In this document: positions 35,029-43,800 of the stretch, one piece after another | Numbering within the stretch: the stretch's first letter is position 1 | Layout: each line of letters opens with the position of its first letter | From: Flavobacterium soli DSM 19725 | Lineage (GTDB): Bacteria; Bacteroidota; Bacteroidia; Flavobacteriales; Flavobacteriaceae | Length of the DNA: 64,000 nt | Direction of reading: 5' to 3' | Assembly: GCF_000422705.1 (NCBI RefSeq) | Contig: NZ_AUGO01000001.1 | Coordinates: 558,001 to 622,000, forward strand | The notes under the pieces: model-generated | Seen by the model: the letters and a program-made list of their open reading frames with translations, nothing else | Database searches by the model: none | Told to the model about the DNA's origin: nothing | Made by a program: the position numbers and the translations under genes

Positions 35029-35364
35029 ATGAATGCATTAAGAAACAGAGTACAGTTGATTGGAAACGTAGGAAACGATCCAGAGATCAAAACCTTTGAA
35101 GGCGGAAAGAAAGTAGCCAACCTGACTGTTGCTACAAACGAAAGCTACAAGAATGACAAGGGTGAAAAAGTAGAACAAACCGAATGGCACCGTGTTGTCG
35201 CCTGGGGGAAAACAGCCGAAATCATCGAACGATTTGTCACCAAAGGCAAGGAAGTTGCCATCGAAGGAAAGCTAACCCACAGGAGTTATGACGACAAGAA
35301 TGGTGAAAAGCGTTACATCACGGAAGTAGTGGTGAATGATATCCTTCTTTTGGGTAATAAATAG
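35029..35364 (+). CDS. ssb: Single-stranded DNA-binding protein
   Basis: 111 residues, a single OB fold with the typical opening MNALRNRVQLIGNVGNDPE, then EWHRVVAWGKTAEI and YITEVVVNDILLLG. It lacks the Gly-rich linker and acidic DDxPF-type tail of main replicative SSBs, so it may be a short paralogue rather than the essential one. The HRDC gene begins 7 bases downstream. A pair of inverted CGGTT/AACCG sites lies upstream. Confidence 0.92.
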   Translation: MNALRNRVQLIGNVGNDPEIKTFEGGKKVANLTVATNESYKNDKGEKVEQTEWHRVVAWGKTAEIIERFVTKGKEVAIEGKLTHRSYDDKNGEKRYITEVVVNDILLLGNK

Positions 35365-35371
35365 GCGGTGT

Positions 35372-35821
35372 ATGAAAGTGAATATTTTTACCATCCGACT
35401 CACTTCGGAAAAATTTGTTAGCGACCAAAAATTCCTGAATGATTTTCTGGAAACGGTTGAGTTCATTAAATCCGATGTTCATTTTGTGGAAGGTGATGTC
35501 AATTATTGGTCGGTTTTGATCCATTTTGAAGAAAAGAATTCTCAAAATACAACTTCTATAAAACCAATTACAATCAAAGAAGAAGATTTGGAACCTGATC
35601 AGAAAGCAATCTATGAAGAGCTAAAAAATTGGCGTTTTCAAAAGTCGCTGGATATGAATATTCCCTCATACATGGTTTGCCATAATTCTGAATTGCTAAA
35701 TGTAGTAGTAAAACAGCCCAAAACGCTTTCGGATCTACGAAGGATTAAAGGTTTTGGAGAACTAAAAGTAGAAAATCATGGGGAGGAAATTCTCAAAATC
35801 ATAAATGCCAAACAAAATTAA
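35372..35821 (+). CDS. HRDC-domain protein
   Basis: Taking the ATG at 35372, seven bases after the ssb stop, gives 149 residues. The C-terminal 80 residues form an HRDC domain (AIYEELKNWRFQKSLDMNIP, MVCHNSEL, LRRIKGFGELKVENHGEEIL), as found at the end of RecQ helicases and RNase D. The N-terminal 65 residues (KVNIFTIRLT) are unassigned. No helicase or nuclease part is attached. Pairing with ssb suggests a DNA-binding role. Confidence 0.85.
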   Translation: MKVNIFTIRLTSEKFVSDQKFLNDFLETVEFIKSDVHFVEGDVNYWSVLIHFEEKNSQNTTSIKPITIKEEDLEPDQKAIYEELKNWRFQKSLDMNIPSYMVCHNSELLNVVVKQPKTLSDLRRIKGFGELKVENHGEEILKIINAKQN

Positions 35822-35826
35822 AGGGT

Positions 35827-35869
35827 AAAACCATTCCCTCTTCAAGGTGGAATGGTTTTTATTTTTTTA
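35827..35869. terminator. Terminator between HRDC gene and XRE regulator
   Basis: AAAACCATTCC pairs with GGAATGGTTTT across 11 bases, with T-rich sequence after it. It serves the plus-strand gene and possibly both directions. Confidence 0.85.
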
Positions 35870-36599
35870 AAGAAGCGATACTTTGTTCAAGTCGTGCCAA
35901 TCTATCTTCGAGTAGCATTTCCTTAGAATGCAATGCATGATGAAAAACATGTTCAATACTCCAAAGAGCTTGAATTTCGTCAGAATTTATAATAGAATCT
36001 GCTACACCATGATGATCCGCTTTTAAAATAAAAAGGTTGTTTTGGAACGAGATCCTTCTTAATACTAATTGTTGATTTGCAAGAACCATCACGAATTGAT
36101 TTTCTCTGATGGTGTTTTTGTCTACTTCAATTCCGATAACAATATCTTTTGGAAAAAATTCGATAGATCCACCTGTCATCGATAGATCATCGATCATAAA
36201 AGCAAATCGATGCAGCGTTTCAATATTGGGAAGTCTCACGAGTGGGAAATGCTCAACTTTAAAACTTTCTTTATAAGTGGTAACAAATTCTAATTTCCTA
36301 TCTGTTGCGATATAAGGAATGCCATCAAATTCTTTTAAAATATGAGAATCCGATTCGGTAGTCATTCGTTCATTAAATTTCAAAAGCCGATTAACGGTTA
36401 ATTCTTTCGTTAGCAACTCTTCTATCCCAATGCTAAAATAATTAGCAATTTTTAAAACGGTTTCAAGTTTAGGATTGCTTCGTTCTTCTTCGTAAGCCCC
36501 TAAAGTTCCGCGTTTTAAGTCGAATATATCAGCAAATTCTTGCTGGCTTATGCCACGAACACTTCTAATTTTTTTAAGATTTTTACCAAACATCAACAT
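35859..36599 (-). CDS. XRE-family regulator with degenerate S24/LexA-like C-terminal domain
   Basis: 246 residues. An XRE helix-turn-helix occupies about residues 8-62 (IRSVRGISQQEFADIFDLKRGTLGAYEEERSNP). The C-terminal 150 residues resemble an S24 peptidase-like repressor domain (DDLSMTGGS, FFPKDIVIGIEVD, VMVLANQQLVLRRI). At the usual catalytic-lysine position an Arg pair is seen, so self-cleavage is doubtful. It is divergent from the YbjN-PspA-flotillin operon, and TTGCTAA/TTAGCAA sites lie between them. I infer that it controls itself and perhaps that operon. Confidence 0.85.
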   Translation of the reverse strand: MLMFGKNLKKIRSVRGISQQEFADIFDLKRGTLGAYEEERSNPKLETVLKIANYFSIGIEELLTKELTVNRLLKFNERMTTESDSHILKEFDGIPYIATDRKLEFVTTYKESFKVEHFPLVRLPNIETLHRFAFMIDDLSMTGGSIEFFPKDIVIGIEVDKNTIRENQFVMVLANQQLVLRRISFQNNLFILKADHHGVADSIINSDEIQALWSIEHVFHHALHSKEMLLEDRLARLEQSIASLKK

Positions 36600-36601
36600 T
36601 A

Positions 36602-36684
36602 TTTTGCTAATTTTATTTGCATTAATAAATTATTCTCGTATATTTGCCTAATATATTTAGCAAAGCTACTGAAATTATGCTAAC
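36602..36684. promoter_or_regulatory. Candidate operator region: repeated TTGCTAA / TTAGCAA sites
   Basis: TTTTGCTAA (36602-36610), TTAGCAAA (36657-36664) and ATGCTAA (36678-36684) lie around overlapping divergent -7 elements: TATATTTG for the plus strand and TAGCTTTG (36668-36661) for the minus strand. This suits a repressor acting on both genes. Confidence 0.5.
36616..36646 (+). promoter_or_regulatory. Promoter of the YbjN-PspA-flotillin operon
   Basis: -33 TTTG (36616-36619), a 19-base spacer and -7 TATATTTG (36639-36646). This is a very good match to the Bacteroidota consensus and implies a leader of about 150 bases. Confidence 0.7.
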
Positions 36685-36801
36685 GATTTGAGTTTAATAG
36701 TGCTTAATTTGAATATTAGTATTTTGTTAAGAACTTTTTGAAACTTAATTTGTAAGTATTTTCTAAAACAGCGATTTTTATAGAATCATTATTGTAAACC
36801 T

Positions 36802-37200
36802 ATGAAGAATTATTTCGACACCGTTAAAAATTATCTTCAAGCATTGCAGCTTGACATCAAACATGAAAATCAAAAGGAGGGGATCTTCATTGTTAGTAAT
36901 GAGCAAGATGGAATCCTGAATTTGATAATTTGTGTGGCACATCCAATTGTGATTTTTGAACAATTTATTTTTGAAATCAAAAATCCCCAAAATGAGGTGT
37001 ACAAAGCATTGTTGCAAAAAAACCGCGACATTATTCACGGAGCTTTTGTATTGGATGATTCAGGACGTAAAGTGATTTTTCGAGATTCGTTGCAACTTGA
37101 AAATTTAGATCAAAATGAATTTGGGGCTACGCTAAATTCGCTCAGCCTTTTGCTCAGCGAATATTCTGAACAGATTATTAATTTTTCAAAAAACACGTAA
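36802..37200 (+). CDS. YbjN-like (type III secretion chaperone-like) protein
   Basis: 132 residues, soluble alpha/beta. Sequence features such as ENQKEGIFIVSNEQDGILNLIICVAHPIVIFEQFIF and LLQKNRDIIHGAFVLDDSGRKVIFRDSLQL fit the YbjN / TY3SC-like fold, thought to bind partner proteins. It begins the operon and ends two bases before pspA. YbjN-like genes are often found with PspA and band-7 proteins, which supports a role as an adaptor or chaperone in that system. Confidence 0.75.
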   Translation: MKNYFDTVKNYLQALQLDIKHENQKEGIFIVSNEQDGILNLIICVAHPIVIFEQFIFEIKNPQNEVYKALLQKNRDIIHGAFVLDDSGRKVIFRDSLQLENLDQNEFGATLNSLSLLLSEYSEQIINFSKNT

Positions 37201-37202
37201 TT

Positions 37203-37916
37203 ATGAAATTTCTAAAAAGATTATTCAAGATTGGTCAGGCCGAAGTGCATTCTGCAATCGACGGAATGGAAGACCCTATAAAAATGACCGAACAAGGAAT
37301 TCGTGACATGAAGGATGATTTGGATAAAAGTCTTGAGGCTTTAGCTCAAGTTAAGGCCATGAGTATCCGTGCCAAAAACGAAGTGGAAGAATATGCAAAC
37401 AAAGCCGAAGACTATAACGAAAAAGCAATGCTTATTCTGAAAAAGGCTCAATCTGGAGGATTAGATGCATCCGAAGCCGATCGTTTAGCGACAGAAGCAC
37501 TCATCAAAAAAGAAGAAGCAACTGCAGGACAAAACCGGGCCATTTCTGATAAGGAAAAATTTGACCAAAACGTTTTGCAGATGGAAGGCAATGTGCAAAC
37601 CATCAAACAAAATATTTCCAAATGGGAGAATGAGTTGAAGATTTTACGTTCAAGGGTGAAAGTGGCTGATGCTACCAAGAGTTTGAACAAGCAAATGGCA
37701 CAAATTGATAGTAACGGAACTGTGGCACTTTTGGAACGTATGAAAGAAAAAGTGAATCAAGAAGAAGCTTTGGCAGAAGCCTATGGCGAAATCGCGAATT
37801 CAGCAAAATCAATCGATCAGGAAATAGATAAAATCATAGATGTGCCTCGAACAAAAGCCTTCAGTGAATTGGAAAAATTGAAAGAACAACTGGGAATTAG
37901 TGGTCCAAAAGAATAA
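37203..37916 (+). CDS. pspA: PspA/IM30 family membrane-remodelling protein
   Basis: 237 residues, almost fully helical and coiled coil. The N-terminus MKFLKRLFKIGQAEVHSAID, then MEDPIKMTEQGIRDMKDDL, matches PspA/Vipp1 with the amphipathic helix 0 and PMK-type motif; the coiled-coil body follows. PspA binds damaged membranes as ESCRT-III-like polymers and protects the proton gradient. It is 6 bases from the YqiJ-like gene. No PspBC or PspF homologue is seen, so regulation must differ from E. coli. Confidence 0.93.
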   Translation: MKFLKRLFKIGQAEVHSAIDGMEDPIKMTEQGIRDMKDDLDKSLEALAQVKAMSIRAKNEVEEYANKAEDYNEKAMLILKKAQSGGLDASEADRLATEALIKKEEATAGQNRAISDKEKFDQNVLQMEGNVQTIKQNISKWENELKILRSRVKVADATKSLNKQMAQIDSNGTVALLERMKEKVNQEEALAEAYGEIANSAKSIDQEIDKIIDVPRTKAFSELEKLKEQLGISGPKE

Positions 37917-37922
37917 AATCAA

Positions 37923-38585
37923 ATGAAAGAACTGATAGAAATTTCGTTTTCGCCAGTGAATGCCTTTTTCAGCATCATGTCTATCATCATGGTCCTGTAT
38001 TGGATTTTGGTAATTGTAGCTGGAATCGATCCGGATCTTTTGAGTGTCGATTTTGACTCTGCTGATTTAGAAACCGATTTTGATCATCACACTCAAGATT
38101 TGCCAGACAGAAGCGAAACTTCAAGCGATGGTGGTTTTATGAAAATCTTGGAATTCTTCAATTTTGATGAATTGCCATTGATGTTCATCCTCACGATTAT
38201 TTTCTTCAGCATGTGGCTCATCGGAGTTAATGTAACGTATTATTTAGGTGTCGAAAGTACGTTGTTGGGTTTTTTATTGTTGATTCCAAATTTTATCGTG
38301 AGTCTTTTTGTTGTAAAAATTTTCAGCAAACCTTTGTCATATCTCTACAAACAGGTCAACCACAAAGGCGAACCCGAAATTGATTTCCTTGGCAGAAGAT
38401 GTGTTGTTTTTTCGTCTATGGATCAAAATAAAGTAGGTCAAATCCAACTTTCAGTCAATGGCGACCCGATGCGATTGTCAGCCAAAAGCAATACCGAAGA
38501 GCAATTAATCGCTGGTCAACAAGCCATTATTGTTGGCGAAAGCGAAGATAAAAAATACTACCTCGTAGAAAAATTTGACTATTAA
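37923..38585 (+). CDS. YqiJ/NfeD-like membrane protein with OB-fold C-terminus
   Basis: 220 residues. Three hydrophobic helices (FSIMSIIMVLYWILVIVAGI; LPLMFILTIIFFSMWLIGVN; LLGFLLLIPNFIVSLFVVKI) precede an OB-like domain (FLGRRCVVFSSMDQNKVGQI, LIAGQQAIIVGESEDKKYYLV). This is the YqiJ/DUF1449 pattern; relatives pair with flotillins, as here. An acidic loop lies between helices 1 and 2. It probably anchors the flotillin assembly. Confidence 0.85.
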   Translation: MKELIEISFSPVNAFFSIMSIIMVLYWILVIVAGIDPDLLSVDFDSADLETDFDHHTQDLPDRSETSSDGGFMKILEFFNFDELPLMFILTIIFFSMWLIGVNVTYYLGVESTLLGFLLLIPNFIVSLFVVKIFSKPLSYLYKQVNHKGEPEIDFLGRRCVVFSSMDQNKVGQIQLSVNGDPMRLSAKSNTEEQLIAGQQAIIVGESEDKKYYLVEKFDY

Positions 38586-38596
38586 AACAGTAAAAA

Positions 38597-38671
38597 ATGA
38601 TTACAATAATAGTTTGTTTAGTTGCCTATTTTTTGCAACTATTAATTGTCGTAATATCTTCTTTCTTATAA
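38597..38671 (+). CDS. Tiny hydrophobic ORF (24 residues), possible small membrane protein
   Basis: ATG at 38597 reads MITIIVCLVAYFLQLLIVVI, then SSFL and stop, a single hydrophobic helix. It lies between the YqiJ-like gene and the flotillin gene, 11 bases after the former. Too short for normal annotation. It could encode a small membrane peptide of the complex, but chance cannot be ruled out in A/T-rich DNA. Confidence 0.4.
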   Translation: MITIIVCLVAYFLQLLIVVISSFL

Positions 38672-38711
38672 AAAAACAAAAATCAATCATAATTTAAAAA
38701 CAACCAAAAAC

Positions 38712-40772
38712 ATGTTAGGAAATTCTTTACTTATTACAATGATTGCCATAATCGTGGTGGTAATCGGGCTTCTTGTTTGGATCATTTCGATGTACAAAAA
38801 AATCATCCAAGGAAAAGTAATCGTGAGAACTGGAGCTGGAGGAACAAAAGTTTTCTATAATGCAGGACTCGTAGTTCCTGTTCTGCACAAGATGGAAATC
38901 ATGGATATTTCGGTAAAAAAACTCGATGTCGAAAGAACCGGAACTAACGGTTTGATTTGTAAGGATAATATTCGTGCCGATATCAAAGTGACGTTTTTCA
39001 TCAAAATAAATAAATCTACAACCGATATTATAAATGTTGCCCAAACGATTGGTTGTGAAAGAGCTTCGGAAGTGGAAGTTTTGAGAACTTTATTTGATGC
39101 AAAATTCTCCGAAGCCTTAAAAACGGTCGGAAAGAAATTTGATTTCATCGAATTATATGAAGCTCGAAGCGAATTTCGTGGAGAAATAATCTCCATCATC
39201 GGTACTGATTTGAATGGATACATTCTGGATGACTGTGCCATCGATGATTTGGAACAAACTTCTTTGAGTCATTTGAAATCCGATAACATCTTGGATTCTG
39301 AAGGTATCAAGAAAATCACCGAATTGACAGCTGCCCAAAATATCAAGTCGAATCTCATTCGCAGAGACGAAGAAAAAACAATCCGCAAACAGGATGTTGA
39401 AGCTAGGGAAGCAATTTTGGCACTCGACCGACAATTAGCCGAAAAAGAAGAACAACAAAAAAGAGAAATTGCCAATATCAAATCACGCGAAGAGGCCGAA
39501 ATTTTGAAAGTTGCCGAAGAAGAAAGACTAAAATCGGAAACAGCAAGGATCAACACTACTGAAAAAGTGGCTGTAGCCGAAGAAAATAAAGACCGTTTGG
39601 TAATTGTTGCCCTAAAAAACAAGGAAAGAACAGAAGCTGTCGAAACCGAAAGAGTCGAAAAAGACCGTGCTTTGGAACAAACCGAACGCGAAAGGGTCGT
39701 TACCTTGGCCCAAATCGAAAAAGACAAAGCCGTTGAGGTAGAAAAGAAAAACATCCAGGATGTTATTCGCGACAGGGTTGTTCTTGAAAAAGGAGTGGTG
39801 CAAGAACAGGAGAATATGAAAGATATCGAAGCTTTCAAAACCGCCGACAGACAGAAAAAAGTAGCCGTTACTTTGGCCGAAAAGGAAAGCGAAGAATTGT
39901 ACATTAAACGCCTTAGAGCTGCCGAAGCCGAAAAAGAAGCTGCAAAACAAAGAGCAGAAGAAATCAATATTGATGCCGAAGCTCAAATGATTGCGAGTGA
40001 AAAAGAAGCTCAAGCTAGGAAAATTTTGGCGGAAGCCAAAGCCAAAGAAGATGCAACACTCGGACTTTCTGAAGCTCAAGTAATGCATGCAAAAGCCGAT
40101 GCCAGCGAAAGACAAGGAATTGTAGATGCAGTTATTGTCGAGAAAATGGCTCTTGCAGAAGCAGCCGGAATGAAAGCAAAAGCCGAAGCATCTAAAGATC
40201 TTGGTTTAGCCGAAGCTGAAGTAGTTAGGGAAAAAGCCTTGGCAGAAGCAACCGGAATCGAAGAAAAAGCAAATGCAATGAAGAAACTCGACGGTGTTGG
40301 AAAAGAACACGAAGAATTCAAATTGCGTTTGAACAAGGAATTGCAGGTGGATTTGGCACACATCAACATCCAAAAAGACATTGCAGATGCTCAAGCTAGC
40401 GTGATTGGCGAAGCCTTAAAAGCTGCTAAAATTGATATTGTAGGTGGCGAAACGATGTTCTTTGACCAAATTGTGGGTCAGATTACAAGAGCAAAAGGTT
40501 TCGACAGATTGGTAAACAGTTCTGAAAATATTACAGAAATCAAAGAAGCAATTCTTGGTGATGGAACTTTGGATCAAGGAAATCTTTTGGACAAAATAAA
40601 AGGTTTTGCTGATAAATACGGCATCTCATCGGAAGATATTAAAAACCTGACCGTTTCAGGCTTGCTGCTTGAATTGCAAAGACGAAGCAGTGACGAAAGC
40701 GAACAAGGTTTGTTTTCAAACTTGATGTCGATGGCCAAGAATTTTGGCTTGACCGATAAAAAATTAGGCTAA
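38712..40772 (+). CDS. Flotillin-family (SPFH/band 7) membrane protein, YqiK-like
   Basis: 686 residues. An N-terminal membrane helix (MIAIIVVVIGLLVWIISMY) is followed by an SPFH domain (about 30-210, with YEARSEFRGEIISIIGTDLNGYILDDCAIDDLEQT) and a very long Ala/Glu/Lys-rich helical region to about 560, typical of flotillins that form large cages. The C-terminus holds LLDKIKGFADKYGISSEDIKN. Flotillins organise membrane microdomains. It belongs with the YqiJ-like gene and PspA. A terminator follows, before the AAA gene. Confidence 0.93.
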   Translation: MLGNSLLITMIAIIVVVIGLLVWIISMYKKIIQGKVIVRTGAGGTKVFYNAGLVVPVLHKMEIMDISVKKLDVERTGTNGLICKDNIRADIKVTFFIKINKSTTDIINVAQTIGCERASEVEVLRTLFDAKFSEALKTVGKKFDFIELYEARSEFRGEIISIIGTDLNGYILDDCAIDDLEQTSLSHLKSDNILDSEGIKKITELTAAQNIKSNLIRRDEEKTIRKQDVEAREAILALDRQLAEKEEQQKREIANIKSREEAEILKVAEEERLKSETARINTTEKVAVAEENKDRLVIVALKNKERTEAVETERVEKDRALEQTERERVVTLAQIEKDKAVEVEKKNIQDVIRDRVVLEKGVVQEQENMKDIEAFKTADRQKKVAVTLAEKESEELYIKRLRAAEAEKEAAKQRAEEINIDAEAQMIASEKEAQARKILAEAKAKEDATLGLSEAQVMHAKADASERQGIVDAVIVEKMALAEAAGMKAKAEASKDLGLAEAEVVREKALAEATGIEEKANAMKKLDGVGKEHEEFKLRLNKELQVDLAHINIQKDIADAQASVIGEALKAAKIDIVGGETMFFDQIVGQITRAKGFDRLVNSSENITEIKEAILGDGTLDQGNLLDKIKGFADKYGISSEDIKNLTVSGLLLELQRRSSDESEQGLFSNLMSMAKNFGLTDKKLG

Positions 40773-40786
40773 AAATTACTTATTTT

Positions 40787-40820
40787 ATTCCTGCAAGACT
40801 TTGGTTTTGCAGGAATTTTT
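40787..40820 (+). terminator. Terminator after the flotillin gene
   Basis: ATTCCTGCAA pairs with TTGCAGGAAT around 10 bases, with T5 after it. Confidence 0.85.
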
Positions 40821-40878
40821 AAAGACTGAATAACCAAATCAGACTTAGTTATATTAACCACCAACTACATTTTATAGT

Positions 40879-43800
40879 ATGAATGCACTAGAAGGCGGCA
40901 CTTACGAAATTATACAAAACCGTTTAGAGGCTCAAAAGAAGGATTTAATCGAAAGATTGAAACAGCTCAATGAAGCCCGAAAAGAAGTTTTTGGTAGTAT
41001 CGAAACCAAACTGATTGCCAATAACCGAATCATCACCGAAAACAATTGCATTTCGAGTGATATTGTTAGCATTGGCGATTTGTGCATCTTTGGTTATAAT
41101 GTTCATTTTGGACTTCGAACAGAAATCAAGGTAGAGGACGTTTTTAGTATCTACGAATTTGAAAACCAAGAATTCAAGCCTCAAAATTTGGATTTGATTA
41201 ATGATGAAGCCTTTCTTTTCGATTTTCTAAATCTTTACAAATACTATCGCGATACTGAATTTAGGAAGTTTTTCATTGCCGGAAATTACCTTCACATGGT
41301 GTTTCAGTTGAGCGACAGACTTTCGGATATCAAAACCTTCAAATGGCTCATTCGTGAAAACAGCTTGGAATATATTGACAACCGGAGCGATCACGAATAT
41401 AAGTTTCCGAAACAACACGATTTTATTTGGCTGGAAACTACAAGAGAAATGCAGAAGTATGGAAAACATCCTCACGTTTCCATTCTCGACAAAGTTTTTG
41501 TAGAAACCGTTGGCGGAACTTTGACCATTAAAATTGAAGACAACACGGCTTCTGGAAAAGGAATTCTGGAAGAAGAAGTGCAACATCCTGATCAAACATT
41601 AGATGATGGAAACTATAAATTTGCCGATCTTGGAAACCTGATTGCCTTGCAAATAAAACCGTTTCAAGAAGAGGCTCGTTTTTTTGTTTACAACCATAAA
41701 TTACAACAAGTTCAAAAGATCGACAGTATCAAGAATGCTGCAATTTTGTTGCCAGACAATCACGGTTTGATTTTTTCCAATGGCTATTATCTCCAAACTG
41801 GAGAATACAAAATATTTGAAAACAGCCTCGAGAATTTACTTTTTCAGGAACGGATTGCTTCGCCAAACGGGGAAGATTTCATGTATGTTTTCTACGAAGA
41901 AAAATACGGTCAATATGTGCTGATTTCTTATAATTTGATTTCGCATGAAGTCAATACACCGATTATTTGCAACGGATTTACCATCTTGGAGAATGGGGAA
42001 TTGTGTTATTTCAAGTCCGAAAACGAACAGACAAAAAATCATGTTGTACAAATTTGGCAAACGCCGTTCATCAAAGGCACAATTATTCCGTCACAACACA
42101 AAGACAGTTTTATTTATAAAATTGGGAATAAAGACATCGTGAAAGCAATGGCCGATTCCAATTCTATTGTCACACTTTTGAATAAAAATGATGACTACGA
42201 TGGATTGTATGTGGATTTGGCAAAACTATCCCAAAACATTTTAGATGGCTATTATTGGATTGCTGGAAAGGAAACATTTGAGCTTCAGGTTCCGCTTTTG
42301 GAAATAAAAAATACGGCAAATGCCGCTATCGATGAGTTCGAAAAAGTGGTGCAATTGCGTCATCACGCCAAAGAAATTACAGAGCAAACCCAAGAAAAAG
42401 CCAACAAGCTTTTCAGCACTATAAAATCAGCACCATTAGATAATATTGATGTTTTTGTTAGTAATTTGGCGAATCTGAGAATGCTTCGAGGTGAAGTTAT
42501 CAGCTTGAAAGAAGTTCGATATGTGGATGTGGCTTTTATTGCAAATATTGAGAAAGAAATCATCGAGCAAACCGAACGAATTTCGCAGCATTGCGTTACA
42601 TTTCTGTTGGATGAAAAAGCTTTGGAGCCTTATCATATCCGTGTCAACGAAAAACAAAATGCTATTGAAAGTATTTCAAAAGTGGCAGAAGGAAAGAAAC
42701 TAGAGCAGGAAGTCAACCAGATTACGACTGATTTGGAAATGCTGATTGACATCGTTTCTAATCTGAAAATCGAAGATACTTCACACGCGACACAAATCAT
42801 CAACACGATTTCGCTGATTTTTGCCACGCTAAATAAAGTCAAAGCCGAAATCAAAAATAAGATGGGTGCTCTTGGCGGAAAAGAAGCCACGGCAGATTTT
42901 GTAGCCCAAATGAAATTGATCGATCAGAGTATTGTCAATGCTATTGATCGTGCTGATTCGCCTGAAAAAATTGCCGAATCGCTCAACAAAATGTCGGTTC
43001 AGTTGGAAGATTTGGAAGCTCGTTTTGCCGATTTCGAAGAGTTTACGGGATTAATTATCGAAAAGAGGGAGGAAATCTACACGGCTTTTGAAGCTAAGAA
43101 AAATAGCCTGATTGAAGCACGAAACAAAAAGGCAATTGCGGTTGAAAATGCTTCCAAGAGAATCTTGAAAAGTGTTGCCACAAAAGCAATGACGTTTAAT
43201 TCTGCCGAAGAAATAAACGGATATTTTGCTTCTGATTTGATGATTTCTAAATTGCGTGATCTGGTAAAACAGTTGCACGATTTGGAAGATGTTGGCAAAG
43301 CCGAAACCATTGAAACCGAGCTAAAATCGGCTCGTGAAGATGCTTTGCGAAAGCTAAAAGACAAACATGAACTCTATGAAGATGGCGAAAATATCATCCG
43401 TTTAGGGAAGCATAAATTTGCAGTAAACCGTCAGGCTCTTGATTTAACTATCGTTTTTAAAGACGAAAAATTGCAGTATCATTTAACGGGAACTGATTTT
43501 TATCAACCGTTGACAAGCGAGGCTTTAAATTCAGGAAAAAAATATTGGAACCAGGATTTGATTTCTGAAAATGATCAGATTTACAGAGCTTCCTATTTGG
43601 CGTATAAGATTTTTAAAAATCATCCGATTGAGAAATTGATGGCACTGACATTTGAAAATTTGCAAAATTTGGTTGCCGATGAAACCTCAAAAAATTATGC
43701 CGAAGGTTATATCAAAGGAGTTCATGATGCTGATGCATTGTTGATTTTAAAAGTGATTTTAGAAAAACACCACGCTTTAGGAATGCTTCGATATGATTCC

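Noticed and set aside
39269..39967. Long Ser/Phe-rich minus-strand ORF opposite the flotillin gene
   Set aside because: It is the mirror of the Glu/Lys/Ala-rich helical codons and has no start signal or motif.
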